From an uncultured Acidimicrobiaceae bacterium (GTDB lineage Bacteria > Actinomycetota > Acidimicrobiia > Spongiisociales > UBA5794): a stretch of 63,947 nucleotides of DNA. Of this stretch, positions 43,267 to 52,469 are shown one piece after another. The stretch covers positions 1 to 63,947 of the forward strand of contig CAMYKI010000025.1 of assembly GCA_947258985.1 (NCBI GenBank), read 5' to 3'. The notes under the pieces are model-generated. The model was given only the letters and a program-made list of their open reading frames with translations, was not told the DNA's origin and searched no databases. The translations under genes and the position numbers were made by a program. Position 1 is the first letter of the stretch. Each line of letters opens with the position of its first letter.

Positions 43267-44973
43267 ATGAAGTACCGGATCGAGCGCAGTCCAACAGGCG
43301 AATGGATCATGGCTGACATCTGGAAGCGAGGCTCTGGTCTCCTGTCCGACCCGCTTCTCAACAAAGGGACCGCCTTCACCAAGGAGGAGCGAGAAGTCTT
43401 CGAACTCGACGCGATGCTGCCATACCAGCCCACCGATTCGGCCCACCAGCTGCGCCGAGCGGAGGAGCATCTGGCGGATCGGGGCGACAACCCTCTCGAG
43501 AAGTATGTCGCCATGACGAGCCTCATGGACCGCAACGAAACGCTGTTCTATCAGGTCCTGGCAGCCAACGTCGAAGAACTGCTGCCGATCGTATACACAC
43601 CGACCGTCGGCACGGCGGCCATGGGATACAGCCACCTCTTCCGGCGGGGTCGTGGCTTGTGGATCACCCCGGACCACAAAGGCAGGATCTTCGAGATCCT
43701 CGGGCACGTCCGCAACGAGGACGTGAAGCTAATCGTGGTCACCGACAACGAGAGGATTCTCGGCCTGGGTGATCAGGGTGTCGGCGGAATGGTGATCCCG
43801 ATCGGCAAGCTTGCCCTCTACACCCTCGGTGCCGGAATCCACCCGGCCTATACACTCCCGATCAGCCTGGATGTTGGCACCGACAACGAGCGTCTTCAGA
43901 ACGACGACATGTATGTCGGGTGGCGCCATCCTCGACTGCGTGGTGATGAGTACTACGAGTTCGTCGACGAGTTCGTCGCAGCGGTGCAGCGCCGCTGGCC
44001 CGACGCTCTTCTGCAGTGGGAGGACTTCAAGAAGGTCAATGCGTTCACCCTGCTCGACCGGTATCGCACGACTCTTCCCAGCTTCAACGACGATATTCAG
44101 GGGACGGCTGCGGTCGTGGTCGCCGCCATTCTCGCTGGTTGCCGCGCAACGGGGATAAAGCTTGCCGACCAGCGAGTGGTTCTTGTGGGGGCCGGTGCGG
44201 CCGGGGTGGGCATCGCCCGACATCTCCATCATGAGATGGAAATGGTTGGTGTCGGCGGCGACGATCTCTTCCGCGCCATCACCCTGCTCGATACCAGTGG
44301 GTTGGTCGCCCATGATCGGGTGACAATGGATGGGCACAAGATAGGCCTCGCCTGGCCTGCCGAAATGGCGCATCACTTCGGCTTGACGGGCGAGTCAGAA
44401 CTCCCGGCTGTGATCGATGCGGTTCATCCGACGGTGCTCATCGGAACAACGGGCGAGCCCGGAGTCTTCTCTGAGGACATCATCCGGGCGGTGTCTGACC
44501 ACGTCGAGCGGCCGGTCATCATGGCGCTGTCGAACCCGACCAGCAAGACGGAAGCCCAACCGGCGGACGTCTTCCGTTGGACTGAAGGGCGCGCCTTGAT
44601 GGCGACCGGAAGCCCGTTCGATCCCGTCGAGTACGAGGGGACAAAACTGCACGTGTCTCAGGGGAACAACGTGTATGTGTTCCCCGGCATCGGCATGGGT
44701 GCAATCGTTTCCGGCGCAACCGAAGTCACCGATTCGATGTTTGCCGCCGCCGCCAACGCGCTCGCCGATCTGGTGACGGAGGAGGACCTGGCCGCCGGCA
44801 GGCTCTATCCGGGCCTCGCCAATTTGCGGCCAATAACTCGCACCATTGCCGTTGCCGTTGCCGTTGCCGCTTGCGAGAGCGGAGTAGCGACGACGCTGAC
44901 TCCGGATGAAGTCGACGCCGCACTCGACCATGAGATCTGGGACCTCAACTACCCGACGCTGAGGCCGATCTAG
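43267..44973 (+). CDS. maeA: NAD-dependent malic enzyme
   Basis: 568 residues, the large-subunit malic enzyme class. Catalytic Tyr110 lies in I-V-Y-T-P-T-V-G. The site-I motif T-D-N-E-R-I-L-G-L-G-D-Q-G, the metal motif F-N-D-D-I-Q-G-T and the dinucleotide fold G-A-G-A-A-G-V-G are intact. It oxidatively decarboxylates malate to pyruvate with NAD(P)H formation. GGAGG precedes the ATG. The stop codon shares CTAG (44970-44973) with the convergent aminotransferase. Confidence 0.95.
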   Translation: MKYRIERSPTGEWIMADIWKRGSGLLSDPLLNKGTAFTKEEREVFELDAMLPYQPTDSAHQLRRAEEHLADRGDNPLEKYVAMTSLMDRNETLFYQVLAANVEELLPIVYTPTVGTAAMGYSHLFRRGRGLWITPDHKGRIFEILGHVRNEDVKLIVVTDNERILGLGDQGVGGMVIPIGKLALYTLGAGIHPAYTLPISLDVGTDNERLQNDDMYVGWRHPRLRGDEYYEFVDEFVAAVQRRWPDALLQWEDFKKVNAFTLLDRYRTTLPSFNDDIQGTAAVVVAAILAGCRATGIKLADQRVVLVGAGAAGVGIARHLHHEMEMVGVGGDDLFRAITLLDTSGLVAHDRVTMDGHKIGLAWPAEMAHHFGLTGESELPAVIDAVHPTVLIGTTGEPGVFSEDIIRAVSDHVERPVIMALSNPTSKTEAQPADVFRWTEGRALMATGSPFDPVEYEGTKLHVSQGNNVYVFPGIGMGAIVSGATEVTDSMFAAAANALADLVTEEDLAAGRLYPGLANLRPITRTIAVAVAVAACESGVATTLTPDEVDAALDHEIWDLNYPTLRPI

Positions 44974-46091
44974 CGACCGAGTACTTCGGCGAGGTTCGTC
45001 ACGAGCCGGTTGACGACGGTCGGGTTGGCGTTCGCTCCCATCAGGCCGATCCGCCAGACCTTTCCGGCCAGCGGGCCGAATCCGCCGCTGATCTCGATGC
45101 CCCGGTCGCGCATATCCGCCCGGACGGCTGCGTCCTCGACACCATCCGGAATGGTCACCACGTTGAGCATTGGGAGGCGATGTGACTCGGGAGTGAACAG
45201 CGACAGTCCGATATCGTCGAGCCGGCGCACAAAGAGTTCGTGGGCGTCCCGATGCCGGCGGAACCGGTCTTCGAGGCCTTCGGCGTGGATCAATCGCAAC
45301 GCTTCGCGCAAACCGTAGATGTTCGCCACCGGAGCGGTGTGGTGGAACGCGCGCGTTCGGGTTCCGTCTTCGTCGCCCCAGTACTGGAACAGGCGGTTGA
45401 GATCAAAGTACCAGCTGGCGACCGGGGTCTTGCGATGGTGCAGCGCCTCAATGGCGCGAGGGCCGACGGTTATCGGGCCGAGCCCGGGAGGGGCGCCGAG
45501 ACACTTTTGGGTGCACGATCCGGCGGCATCGATGTTCCAGCCATCGACGTCGAGATCCATGCCACCGAGCGACGTAACGGCGTCGACCATCAGCAGGGCA
45601 CCGCTGTCTCTCACGATGCGCCCAATGTCGGATAGCGGCTGAGCGGCCCCCGTTGAAGTTTCGGCGTGCACAAGGGCAACCAGCTTTGCGGGACGCCGTT
45701 CTAACTCAGTGGCGATGCGGCCGGGGTCGAGGACCTCGCCCCATTGTGCTTCGACCGGTCGGACCACCGCTCCGGCGGCATGAGCCAGCTCGGCGAGACG
45801 CTGGCCGAAATGACCAATCACTCCGACGACGACCTCGTCGCCTGGCTCCACGAGATTGAACATGATCGTTTCAAGCCCACCGGTTCCGGTCGAGGAAATC
45901 GGAACCGTGTGGTGATTCATCGTGCGGAAGAGTGCGCGCAGATCCGTCATTGTCTCTTCCATGACGGTGATGAAGAACGGGTCGAGATGGCTCACCAGGG
46001 GAGCGGCCATTGCGGCGCTCACCTCGGGATGCGGGTTCGACGGGCCGGGGCCGAGCAGGAGGATTTCTGGGGGATCGAGTGGAGCTCGCAT
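44970..46091 (-). CDS. Class V aminotransferase (alanine-glyoxylate/serine-pyruvate type)
   Basis: 373 residues with the family start L-L-L-G-P-G-P-S-N-P. PLP-binding features are G-T-G-G-L-E-T, D-A-V-T-S-L-G-G and the Schiff-base K196 in S-C-T-Q-K-C-L-G-A-P-P-G. It transfers amino groups from alanine or serine to glyoxylate or pyruvate. AGAGGTGATCC precedes the ATG. Convergent with malic enzyme, so both touch the pyruvate pool, though coregulation is not implied. Confidence 0.9.
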   Translation of the reverse strand: MRAPLDPPEILLLGPGPSNPHPEVSAAMAAPLVSHLDPFFITVMEETMTDLRALFRTMNHHTVPISSTGTGGLETIMFNLVEPGDEVVVGVIGHFGQRLAELAHAAGAVVRPVEAQWGEVLDPGRIATELERRPAKLVALVHAETSTGAAQPLSDIGRIVRDSGALLMVDAVTSLGGMDLDVDGWNIDAAGSCTQKCLGAPPGLGPITVGPRAIEALHHRKTPVASWYFDLNRLFQYWGDEDGTRTRAFHHTAPVANIYGLREALRLIHAEGLEDRFRRHRDAHELFVRRLDDIGLSLFTPESHRLPMLNVVTIPDGVEDAAVRADMRDRGIEISGGFGPLAGKVWRIGLMGANANPTVVNRLVTNLAEVLGR

Positions 46092-46188
46092 GGATCACCT
46101 CTGCGGTAGTCGTCTGTTGCTTGCAGCGTAACGCGGTGGCGTCGGCGCAGCCTGCTCCAATCATTGTGACCCCGGGGGCCGATCGGCC

Positions 46189-47190
46189 CTAGGTCGACTG
46201 CATCTCGACGATCGTGTCGTCGACCCGAGCCCACTCCTCAAACAGCCAGCGGACTCGTTTCGGTTGCTCGGCTGGGATTGCCGCAGCGGGCACGCGCCGA
46301 AAGTTCAACCTGACCGTCCGTCCCACCGGTGCGAGGTTCCAGATCTCCTTGATGCCTCGCATGCTCTCGAGGCCCGTATGGGCCACGAAGACTACGTCGA
46401 TATCGTGATCGAGCAGACTGAGCACCCCGCCGGGACGGGGCGGAAGGACATGTTCATGGCCGTCCATGATGGCGTGCAGCTCGGGGTCGGAATCGGCCAG
46501 CTGCCCCATTCGATAGTTCCACTTCTTGGGGCTGAAGCGGGTTCCCTCGGGGAAGAGCAGGATTCCTTCTTTCTCCGTCAATCCGCGACCCAGCTCGGCG
46601 ATGTTGGTTCGCTCGACCTCAGAGGTCGTGGACTTTCGGTCCACGAAGTAGTTGGGCATGCGGTTGCCGCCGATATCGAGCGCCGGGTCGCTGAGAAGTT
46701 CCTTCTTGAGAACCCAGCGCAGCCGGATCCCGTTCCGATCCGAGACGTAGGCGTGAGGGAGGAGGTTGTCGGCGATGCTGGCATGGCGAAACAGGACGAT
46801 GATTGGTCCCGGCCCGATGTGTTCCTCGCCGGTGGCTTCGAATCGAAATCCCATCACGCCGCGCATCGCTCCCATGATCGACCGCGCCCACCAGGTCTGC
46901 AGCGTGTAGGCCCATTCCGTGCGCTTCTCAGCGGCTTTTCGCAGGAACACCAGAGATGCCAGCCACTGGATGGCGGCGATCACGATCGCTCCGACCTGCG
47001 ATGTCAGGTAGACCCATCCGATGGCGATGAGTCGTACCGCCATCCACGGCTTCCGCGTAAGCAGGCCGCGCACGCCATCTACTGCGATCGCTCCGAGGAG
47101 AAGCGGCACCAAAAGTAGTGAAAGAAGAAGCCACATGATGAACACGGTGGGGATGGTCACCAAACGGCGGCGAAAGGCCTCGGATTTCAT
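46189..47190 (-). CDS. PlsC-type acyltransferase, membrane bound
   Basis: 333 residues. Two to three N-terminal hydrophobic helices (about 12-35, 52-83) precede an acyltransferase domain with the H136-A-S-I-A-D141 (HX4D) motif and L-L-F-P-E-G-T-R-F-S. It is larger than minimal PlsC (about 240) and resembles the long actinobacterial/NTE-neighbour type. Acyl-CoA or acyl-ACP transfer to lysophospholipid at the inner membrane is predicted; the acceptor is unknown. Confidence 0.88.
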   Translation of the reverse strand: MKSEAFRRRLVTIPTVFIMWLLLSLLLVPLLLGAIAVDGVRGLLTRKPWMAVRLIAIGWVYLTSQVGAIVIAAIQWLASLVFLRKAAEKRTEWAYTLQTWWARSIMGAMRGVMGFRFEATGEEHIGPGPIIVLFRHASIADNLLPHAYVSDRNGIRLRWVLKKELLSDPALDIGGNRMPNYFVDRKSTTSEVERTNIAELGRGLTEKEGILLFPEGTRFSPKKWNYRMGQLADSDPELHAIMDGHEHVLPPRPGGVLSLLDHDIDVVFVAHTGLESMRGIKEIWNLAPVGRTVRLNFRRVPAAAIPAEQPKRVRWLFEEWARVDDTIVEMQST

Positions 47191-47293
47191 ACGGTGGTTC
47201 CCACAGCCGGTGGCGAGTATGGCTGCTTTGACCGTGGCTCCGTTGCGGGGTAATCGCCCGGTGGGATCGAGTGTGGGGCTGACACGCGTTGCC

Positions 47294-47896
47294 TCATTCC
47301 GGATAACCCTCGAGCACCGCGGCTAGTCGTCGTTCGCCCTCGCCACCAACGAACCACCACAGTCCCGTTGCGAGAGACGTCACGGCGAGCACACTCAGGC
47401 TGATCAGATATGCAGCTGCCCACGCTGCCCCGGCATCGAGAAGGGGACGCCATCCCAATGCAAGGCCGAAGCCGAAAGCGAGGGCCCCCATGACTGTGTA
47501 GAAGAGGGTCATGAAGCCGAACCAACTGAAGTCCTTGTCGAGCGAGGCGGTTACGACCTTGCGCTCGTTCAGCGGAAACAGGTACCGGTTCTCGAGCTCG
47601 TGGGCGATGAGAACAGATTCTCCGACTTCTTCGTTGAGGTAGCGCTCGAGCGTTTCCGAATAGTGCCTCGAGAAGACCAGGTACGAGGCATCGAACGCCG
47701 TCTGTGCGGCGCCCAACAGGGCGATGGGCGGGATTAGCAGAAACGCCAGGGGAACTTCCCAGAAGCCGAGTACGAATAGTGCCACTACCGAGACTGTGGT
47801 AAACCGTGCATCGGAGAAGAACCGCTCGTGGTAGTAGCGGTTCATACCCCGCATCCGGCTCAGTTGGGAAGCGGCGAGTCGGGTTTGATCGGTCAT
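47294..47896 (-). CDS. Four-helix membrane protein of unknown function
   Basis: 200 residues with about four predicted transmembrane helices (about 36-56, 57-72, 128-150, 155-185) and a central soluble stretch with R-Y-L-N-E-E-V-G-E-S-V-L-I-A-H-E-L-E-N-R-Y. No family recognised. The divergent membrane gene starts 51 bp away (47948), so they share a promoter region. Confidence 0.7.
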   Translation of the reverse strand: MTDQTRLAASQLSRMRGMNRYYHERFFSDARFTTVSVVALFVLGFWEVPLAFLLIPPIALLGAAQTAFDASYLVFSRHYSETLERYLNEEVGESVLIAHELENRYLFPLNERKVVTASLDKDFSWFGFMTLFYTVMGALAFGFGLALGWRPLLDAGAAWAAAYLISLSVLAVTSLATGLWWFVGGEGERRLAAVLEGYPE

Positions 47897-47947
47897 CTAG
47901 CCAAGGATTCAGTCTCGAAAGTCAGTCAGATGAGAGAGATGATACAG

Positions 47948-48793
47948 ATGAAACTCCCTGCTCCGCCGCAGCCGTCTAGCGCTCTCGGGCGGCCGCTGGA
48001 TCCCCGCTATCCGTCGAATATGATTGCAGCTCTCGGGTCCGGTGCCGCGATGTTGCTCTTTCTCTTTTACAACCTCGTGGCGGAAGAACCGCTGCCTACT
48101 GCCCCGATCAGTGCCGGACTCACTGTGTTCCTGGCTTGGGCAATTAGCCGCGAGCTCGATCCCGACCACAACGCCTCGGCGTATCTGGCGATGCTTCTCG
48201 CGTTCGCCAGTGTGTTGTTTCTGAACGCCTCTCCGCTGTTCGGCTTCGGCGTTCTGATCGGCACCCGGCTTGCCACCGGAACCGTCGGTTTGAGACTGGG
48301 CCGTCGCGACCTGCCTTTTGTCGTCGCTTTCGGCGCTCTCCTCGGCAGTGGCTTCAACTCGCTTGCCGCCGTGGCTGCTCTTGTCATCGGGATTCTTGCG
48401 ATAGACCGTTACTCCCGGCGGTCCTTGGTGACCGCGTTTGTGACGGTGGTCGCAGCTGCGGCAGTCTTTGCGATTCGTTCACCTGAAACGGTGTGGATTG
48501 CACCCGGACCCTGGGATATTGCGCTCGGCTTGATCGTTGTGGTGTCCTTGGCACTATCGATTCCGGCAAGGCAACCGGAGTCTCTCACAGACGTACGGGG
48601 CCGGGAGATTCTTGGGAAGCGGGTCACGATTTCCCGCATCGCGGTTGCCGTTTGTACCGCAGCGGCCTTCGTGATTGCAGGGGCCACCGGCCTGCAGGCG
48701 GCCTTTGCGGTCGCCGGAGTTTCCCTCGTTGCGACCGCAGTCGTCAACGTAACGGCAAGAATGGGGTTTGGCTCTCAAACCGTGGAGGCGTAG
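47948..48793 (+). CDS. Polytopic membrane protein of unknown function
   Basis: 281 residues from the ATG at 47948, with GAGAGA upstream; ATG 47930 is an alternative. About eight hydrophobic helices, rich in Ala/Val, with short loops. A polar loop around R-Q-P-E-S-L-T-D-V-R-G-R-E-I splits two helix groups. No family recognised. The stop TAG overlaps the GTG of the next gene by one base (TAGTG), so the two are coupled. Confidence 0.75.
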   Translation: MKLPAPPQPSSALGRPLDPRYPSNMIAALGSGAAMLLFLFYNLVAEEPLPTAPISAGLTVFLAWAISRELDPDHNASAYLAMLLAFASVLFLNASPLFGFGVLIGTRLATGTVGLRLGRRDLPFVVAFGALLGSGFNSLAAVAALVIGILAIDRYSRRSLVTAFVTVVAAAAVFAIRSPETVWIAPGPWDIALGLIVVVSLALSIPARQPESLTDVRGREILGKRVTISRIAVAVCTAAAFVIAGATGLQAAFAVAGVSLVATAVVNVTARMGFGSQTVEA

Positions 48794-49767
48794 TGAGTTC
48801 ACCAACATCCGCCGAGACAATTGATCCGATTCGCATAGGGCTTAGCGCTTGCCTGCGCGGAGACGAGGTTCGTTTCAACGGCGGGCATTCTCGCCAGCGC
48901 TATTTGACCGACACCCTTGGCCAGTTCTTCGAGTTTGTCACCGTGTGCCCTGAGGTGGAGGCGGGAATGGGAGTTCCCCGCCCCACGGTCCGCCTCGCCA
49001 AGCTTGGAGACAGGATCCGTGTGATCGATCCAAAGAACGACATCGACTGGACGGCAGCGATGGAAGACCACGCCGTAGATAGGGTCGCCATGGTCAGCGA
49101 TCACGCCTTGAGCGGCTTCATTCTCAAGAGCAAGTCGCCGACATGCGGCGTGAGCCGGGTGAAGGTCTACGCCGAAAACGGAATGCCGACGTATGACGGG
49201 AGGGGCGTCTTCACTGCCGAGCTGATGCGACGCTATCCCCGGCTTCCCGTCGAAGAGGAGGGCCGGCTCAACGATCCTGGTCTTCGGGAGAATTTCGTGG
49301 AGCGGGTTTTCGCCTATCACCGCCTGGCGGGCCTCTTTCGCAAGCGGTGGACCGTAGGTTCGGTCGTCGACTTCCACACCAAAGAGAAGCTTCTGTTGCG
49401 GGCTCATCACGAGGCAACTTATCGGAAGTTGGGCAAGCTGGTGGCCGAGGCGAAGTCGATGCCTCGTGCTGCATTTGCTGCGGAATACCAACAAGGGTTC
49501 ATGGACGCTATGGCCTACAAGTCGACCGTGCGCAAGCACACGAATGTTCTCGAGCACATGCTCGGCTTCTTCCGTAAAACGGGAGATGAAGTCGGTCGGA
49601 CTCAGGCCTACGAGGCGATCCGAGACTACCGGGAGGGGTTGGTGCCGCTCGTCGTTCCGGTCACTCTCTTCTCGTATCTAGCCATTCGCTACGAAGTCAC
49701 ATACCTGACCGAGCAGTCGTACCTGAGCCCGCATCCAAAAGAACTGATGCTCCGCAACCACGTCTGA
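48793..49767 (+). CDS. DUF523-DUF1722 protein (YbgA-like)
   Basis: 324 residues from the GTG at 48793. The DUF523 half (about 12-150) has I-G-L-S-A-C-L-R-G-D-E-V-R-F-N-G-G-H, F-V-T-V-C-P-E-V-E-A-G-M-G-V-P-R and S-K-S-P-T-C-G-V, carrying conserved Cys residues. The DUF1722 half (about 195-315) has L-L-L-R-A-H-H-E-A-T-Y and N-V-L-E-H-M-L-G-F-F. The Cys pattern suggests a metal or Fe-S site; in several bacteria DUF523 proteins are linked to thiol or tRNA-sulfur chemistry, and a DUF1722 partner is often near photolyase genes. Function is not settled. Confidence 0.88.
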   Translation: MSSPTSAETIDPIRIGLSACLRGDEVRFNGGHSRQRYLTDTLGQFFEFVTVCPEVEAGMGVPRPTVRLAKLGDRIRVIDPKNDIDWTAAMEDHAVDRVAMVSDHALSGFILKSKSPTCGVSRVKVYAENGMPTYDGRGVFTAELMRRYPRLPVEEEGRLNDPGLRENFVERVFAYHRLAGLFRKRWTVGSVVDFHTKEKLLLRAHHEATYRKLGKLVAEAKSMPRAAFAAEYQQGFMDAMAYKSTVRKHTNVLEHMLGFFRKTGDEVGRTQAYEAIRDYREGLVPLVVPVTLFSYLAIRYEVTYLTEQSYLSPHPKELMLRNHV

Positions 49768-49787
49768 GTCGGGAGGTCCTTGCCTAC

Positions 49788-50666
49788 TTATGGCTTTTCG
49801 ATCGGGAGACCGACCATGTTGCCCCATTCGGTCCACGAACCGTCGTAGTTGCGCACCTTCTCGAAACCGAGCAGGTGGGTCAAGACGAACCAGGTGTGGC
49901 TGGACCGCTCGCCTATGCGGCAGTATGTGACCACGTCGTCATCCTTGTTGAGACCGGCCCCCTGGTAGAGCTCGTCTAGCGCGCTCCTGTCCTTGAAAGT
50001 TCCGTCCTCGTTCGCAGCTTTTGCCCATGGGACGTTGATCGCTCCCGGTACGTGGCCACCGCGGAGGACGCCCTCCTGGGGGTAGTCGGGCATGTGGGTG
50101 CGCTCGCCGCTGAACTCTTCGGGGGACCGAACATCCACCAGCGGTTTGCGAGCCGACGAATGCGCCAGTGTGTCCTGCATCATCGCCCTAATCGCCAGAT
50201 CATCCCGCTCGACCATTGGGTAATCGGTCCGCGGTCTTACTGTCGGGTCCGTGGTGGTCTCCCGCCACTCGGCAAGCCACTTCTGGCGACCCCCGTCTAG
50301 CAATCGGACGTCGGGGTGGCCGAACAACTTGAAGACCCACATCGCGTAGGCAGCCCACCAGTTCGAGTTATCGCCGTAGACAACCAGGGTGTCTTCACGG
50401 CTGATCCCCTTGGCCGACATGAGATCGGAGAATGCTGCGCCGGAGAGGTAGTCGCGCACCGTCGTGTCGTTGAGTTCCGTGTGCCAATCGACCTTGACGG
50501 CGCCCGGGATATGCCCGGTCTCATAGAGGAGAATGTCCTCATCGCTCTCAACGACGACAAGACCGTCCGAACCGAGGTTGTCCTCGAGCCACTGTGTACT
50601 TACAAGCGAGCCGGGGTCTGCGTACAGACTGAACTTCGCATCCGGGTCGAACGGGACCACGCTCAT
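49788..50666 (-). CDS. sseA: Thiosulfate/3-mercaptopyruvate sulfurtransferase
   Basis: 292 residues made of two rhodanese domains. The C-terminal one carries the active-site C249 in [12 protein letters not shown], the loop typical of actinobacterial SseA; the N-terminal domain is inactive (Y-G-D-N-S-N instead of Cys). It transfers sulfane sulfur to a thiol acceptor. GGAGG precedes the ATG. It is divergent from sufE, the arrangement I recall for Rv3283-Rv3284, pointing to sulfur delivery for Fe-S assembly. Confidence 0.93.
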   Translation of the reverse strand: MSVVPFDPDAKFSLYADPGSLVSTQWLEDNLGSDGLVVVESDEDILLYETGHIPGAVKVDWHTELNDTTVRDYLSGAAFSDLMSAKGISREDTLVVYGDNSNWWAAYAMWVFKLFGHPDVRLLDGGRQKWLAEWRETTTDPTVRPRTDYPMVERDDLAIRAMMQDTLAHSSARKPLVDVRSPEEFSGERTHMPDYPQEGVLRGGHVPGAINVPWAKAANEDGTFKDRSALDELYQGAGLNKDDDVVTYCRIGERSSHTWFVLTHLLGFEKVRNYDGSWTEWGNMVGLPIEKP

Positions 50667-50760
50667 ACAACCTCCAGTTGCCTACCTCGAAGTGGCTCGC
50701 AATCTACACGCCAGAATAGATTCTGCGTGACGTTCGCGGCGCTGCAGCTATCGTTTACCT

Positions 50761-51192
50761 ATGGCGGTACCACTCCCACTCCAGCAGATTGTTGAGCAGT
50801 TTGCGGCAGCTCCTCCTCAGGTAAAACTGCAGGCATTGCTTGACTACTCGCGACGAGTCCCGCCTCTTCCCCCGGAGCTGGCCGGCCGGCCCGACCTGCT
50901 CGAAAAGGTCGATGAGTGCCAGGCACCGTTCTTCCTGAAGGCTGAAGTCGCCCCAAATGGGTCCGTGACGATGTATTTCGATGCCCCCGCCGAGGCACCG
51001 ACCACCAGGGGTTACGCCGGGATCCTTGCCGAGGGTCTCTCCGGCGCAACCGCCGACGAGATTCTGGCGATGCCGTCCGACTTCTACATGGGGCTCGGGC
51101 TTGCAGAGGTGGTCACGCCGCTGCGGCTTCGAGGAATGGAAGCAATTGTCTTCCGTCTAAAGCGCCAGATCCGCGAACAGGTCGACGCCTAG
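50761..51192 (+). CDS. sufE: SufE-like sulfur acceptor protein
   Basis: 143 residues. The conserved sulfur-accepting cysteine is C53 in V-D-E-C-Q-A-P-F-F-L, and the core has G-Y-A-G-I-L-A-E-G-L-S-G-A-T. It accepts persulfide from a cysteine desulfurase or sulfurtransferase. No clear Shine-Dalgarno, so possibly a short leader. The stop lies within a 13-bp sequence repeated at the end of fabH (51447-51459). Confidence 0.92.
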   Translation: MAVPLPLQQIVEQFAAAPPQVKLQALLDYSRRVPPLPPELAGRPDLLEKVDECQAPFFLKAEVAPNGSVTMYFDAPAEAPTTRGYAGILAEGLSGATADEILAMPSDFYMGLGLAEVVTPLRLRGMEAIVFRLKRQIREQVDA

Positions 51193-51459
51193 AACTGGAT
51201 CGTGGTCGCCGAGAGCCTCCACCGCTTCTTGCGTAACTGGCGCCGGACGTTCCGGCGTTGGCCCTGCCGGGATACCGGCACCATCCACGCAAGAACAGAA
51301 AGGCACCCCCACTGTGACGTTCCGGCGTTGGCCCTGCCGGGATAGAACAGAAAGGCACCCCCACTGTGACGTTCCGGCGTTGGCCCTGCCGGGATACCGG
51401 CACCATCCACGCAAGAACGTAGGAGGACAAGGCGTTGGGTGGCGTGGCCTAGAACTGGA
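51187..51459. repeat. Dispersed palindromic repeat, copy C, with internal tandem and flanking direct repeats
   Basis: The core element runs from TTCTTGCGT (51226) to ACGCAAGAA (51287-51295). A 52-bp unit is then duplicated in tandem (51292-51343 and 51344-51395), ending in a second ACGCAAGAA at 51409-51417. The block is flanked by an exact 13-bp direct repeat GCCTAGAACTGGA (51187-51199 and 51447-51459) containing the sufE and fabH stop codons. No ORF in this 256-bp gap looks real. Confidence 0.85.
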
Positions 51460-52426
51460 CCGCGGCTGCGGCCCAGTGGAAGCCGGCGCCGAACGCCGTC
51501 AGGACAACGAAATCGCCCGCGGCGATTCGGCCTTTCTCCCGTGCCTCCCACAGCGCAAAAGGAACGGTGGCAGAACCGGTGTTCCCGTACTCGTGGACGT
51601 TTATGTAGACGCGGTCTTCGGTGATATCCAGCTTGTGGCCGACGGCGTCAATGATTCGTTTGTTCGCCTGATGAGGGATCACCAGCGCCACGTCGTCCAT
51701 CGTCCTGCCGGTTCGCTCGAGAACTTCGCCCACCGCCGACGACATGCGGTGCACGGCTTCGCGGAACACCCGTCGGCCGTCCATGTCCAGGTGGTGGTAG
51801 GCGCCGCTCTTCAATGACTCTTCGTTGAAGGGGTGCCGGGTGCCGCCGGTCTTGAGGGTGAGGATGTCCGTCTGCGAGCCGTCGGTGCCGGCGACGACAT
51901 CGAGCAACTCGGCCTTTCCTGTGTCCGGGCCGAGAACCACGGCACCGGCGGCGTCGCCGAACAACACGCAGAAAGATCGGTCTGTCCAGTCCATCAAGCG
52001 TGAGATCAGTTCGACGCCCACAACGAGAATCCGTTTCGGTTCGAGGAGCATCCTCGCTCTCGCCACGTCGAGGGCCTGGACGAACCCGGCGCAGCCACTG
52101 CCACCCAGGTCGTACGCCGGCACCTCCCGGGCACCCAGGCGGTGCTGGAGGAACGAGGCGGTATCGGGGGTGTAGGCCTCGGGGGTGTCGGTGGCGACGA
52201 CAATCTCATCGATGTCGGCAGCCGACAGGCCGGCGTCGTCGAGGGCTTTTGTCGCGGCGTTGGCGGCCAGATCAACGGTTGCCTCGTCGTCGGCTGCGAA
52301 GCGACGTCGCTTGATGCCGGTTCTCACTGTGATCCACTCGTCGTCTGTGTCGACCAGAGCGGACCAGTCGTCGTTTGTCATGACCCTCTCGGGCACGTAT
52401 CCGCCGAATCCGAGTATCGCTGCCAC
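51449..52426 (-). CDS. fabH: 3-oxoacyl-ACP synthase III
   Basis: 325 residues. The catalytic triad is C112 in G-G-S-G-C-A-G-F, H252 in I-P-H-Q-A-N-K-R and N282 in E-Y-G-N-T-G-S. It condenses acyl-CoA with malonyl-ACP to start fatty acid synthesis. The start is a GTG with GGAGGACACCC upstream. The family also includes starter enzymes of other pathways, but no biosynthetic cluster is adjacent. Confidence 0.95.
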   Translation of the reverse strand: MAAILGFGGYVPERVMTNDDWSALVDTDDEWITVRTGIKRRRFAADDEATVDLAANAATKALDDAGLSAADIDEIVVATDTPEAYTPDTASFLQHRLGAREVPAYDLGGSGCAGFVQALDVARARMLLEPKRILVVGVELISRLMDWTDRSFCVLFGDAAGAVVLGPDTGKAELLDVVAGTDGSQTDILTLKTGGTRHPFNEESLKSGAYHHLDMDGRRVFREAVHRMSSAVGEVLERTGRTMDDVALVIPHQANKRIIDAVGHKLDITEDRVYINVHEYGNTGSATVPFALWEAREKGRIAAGDFVVLTAFGAGFHWAAAAVQF

Positions 52427-52469
52427 GGGTGTCCTCCCTCCCGGTCGGGTGATCGTAACCAGATCCGGC

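Noticed and set aside
51113-51551. Minus-strand ORFs of 85-120 codons across the repeat block at 51.2-51.4 kb
   Set aside because: They translate the tandem repeat itself and have no start signal or conserved content.
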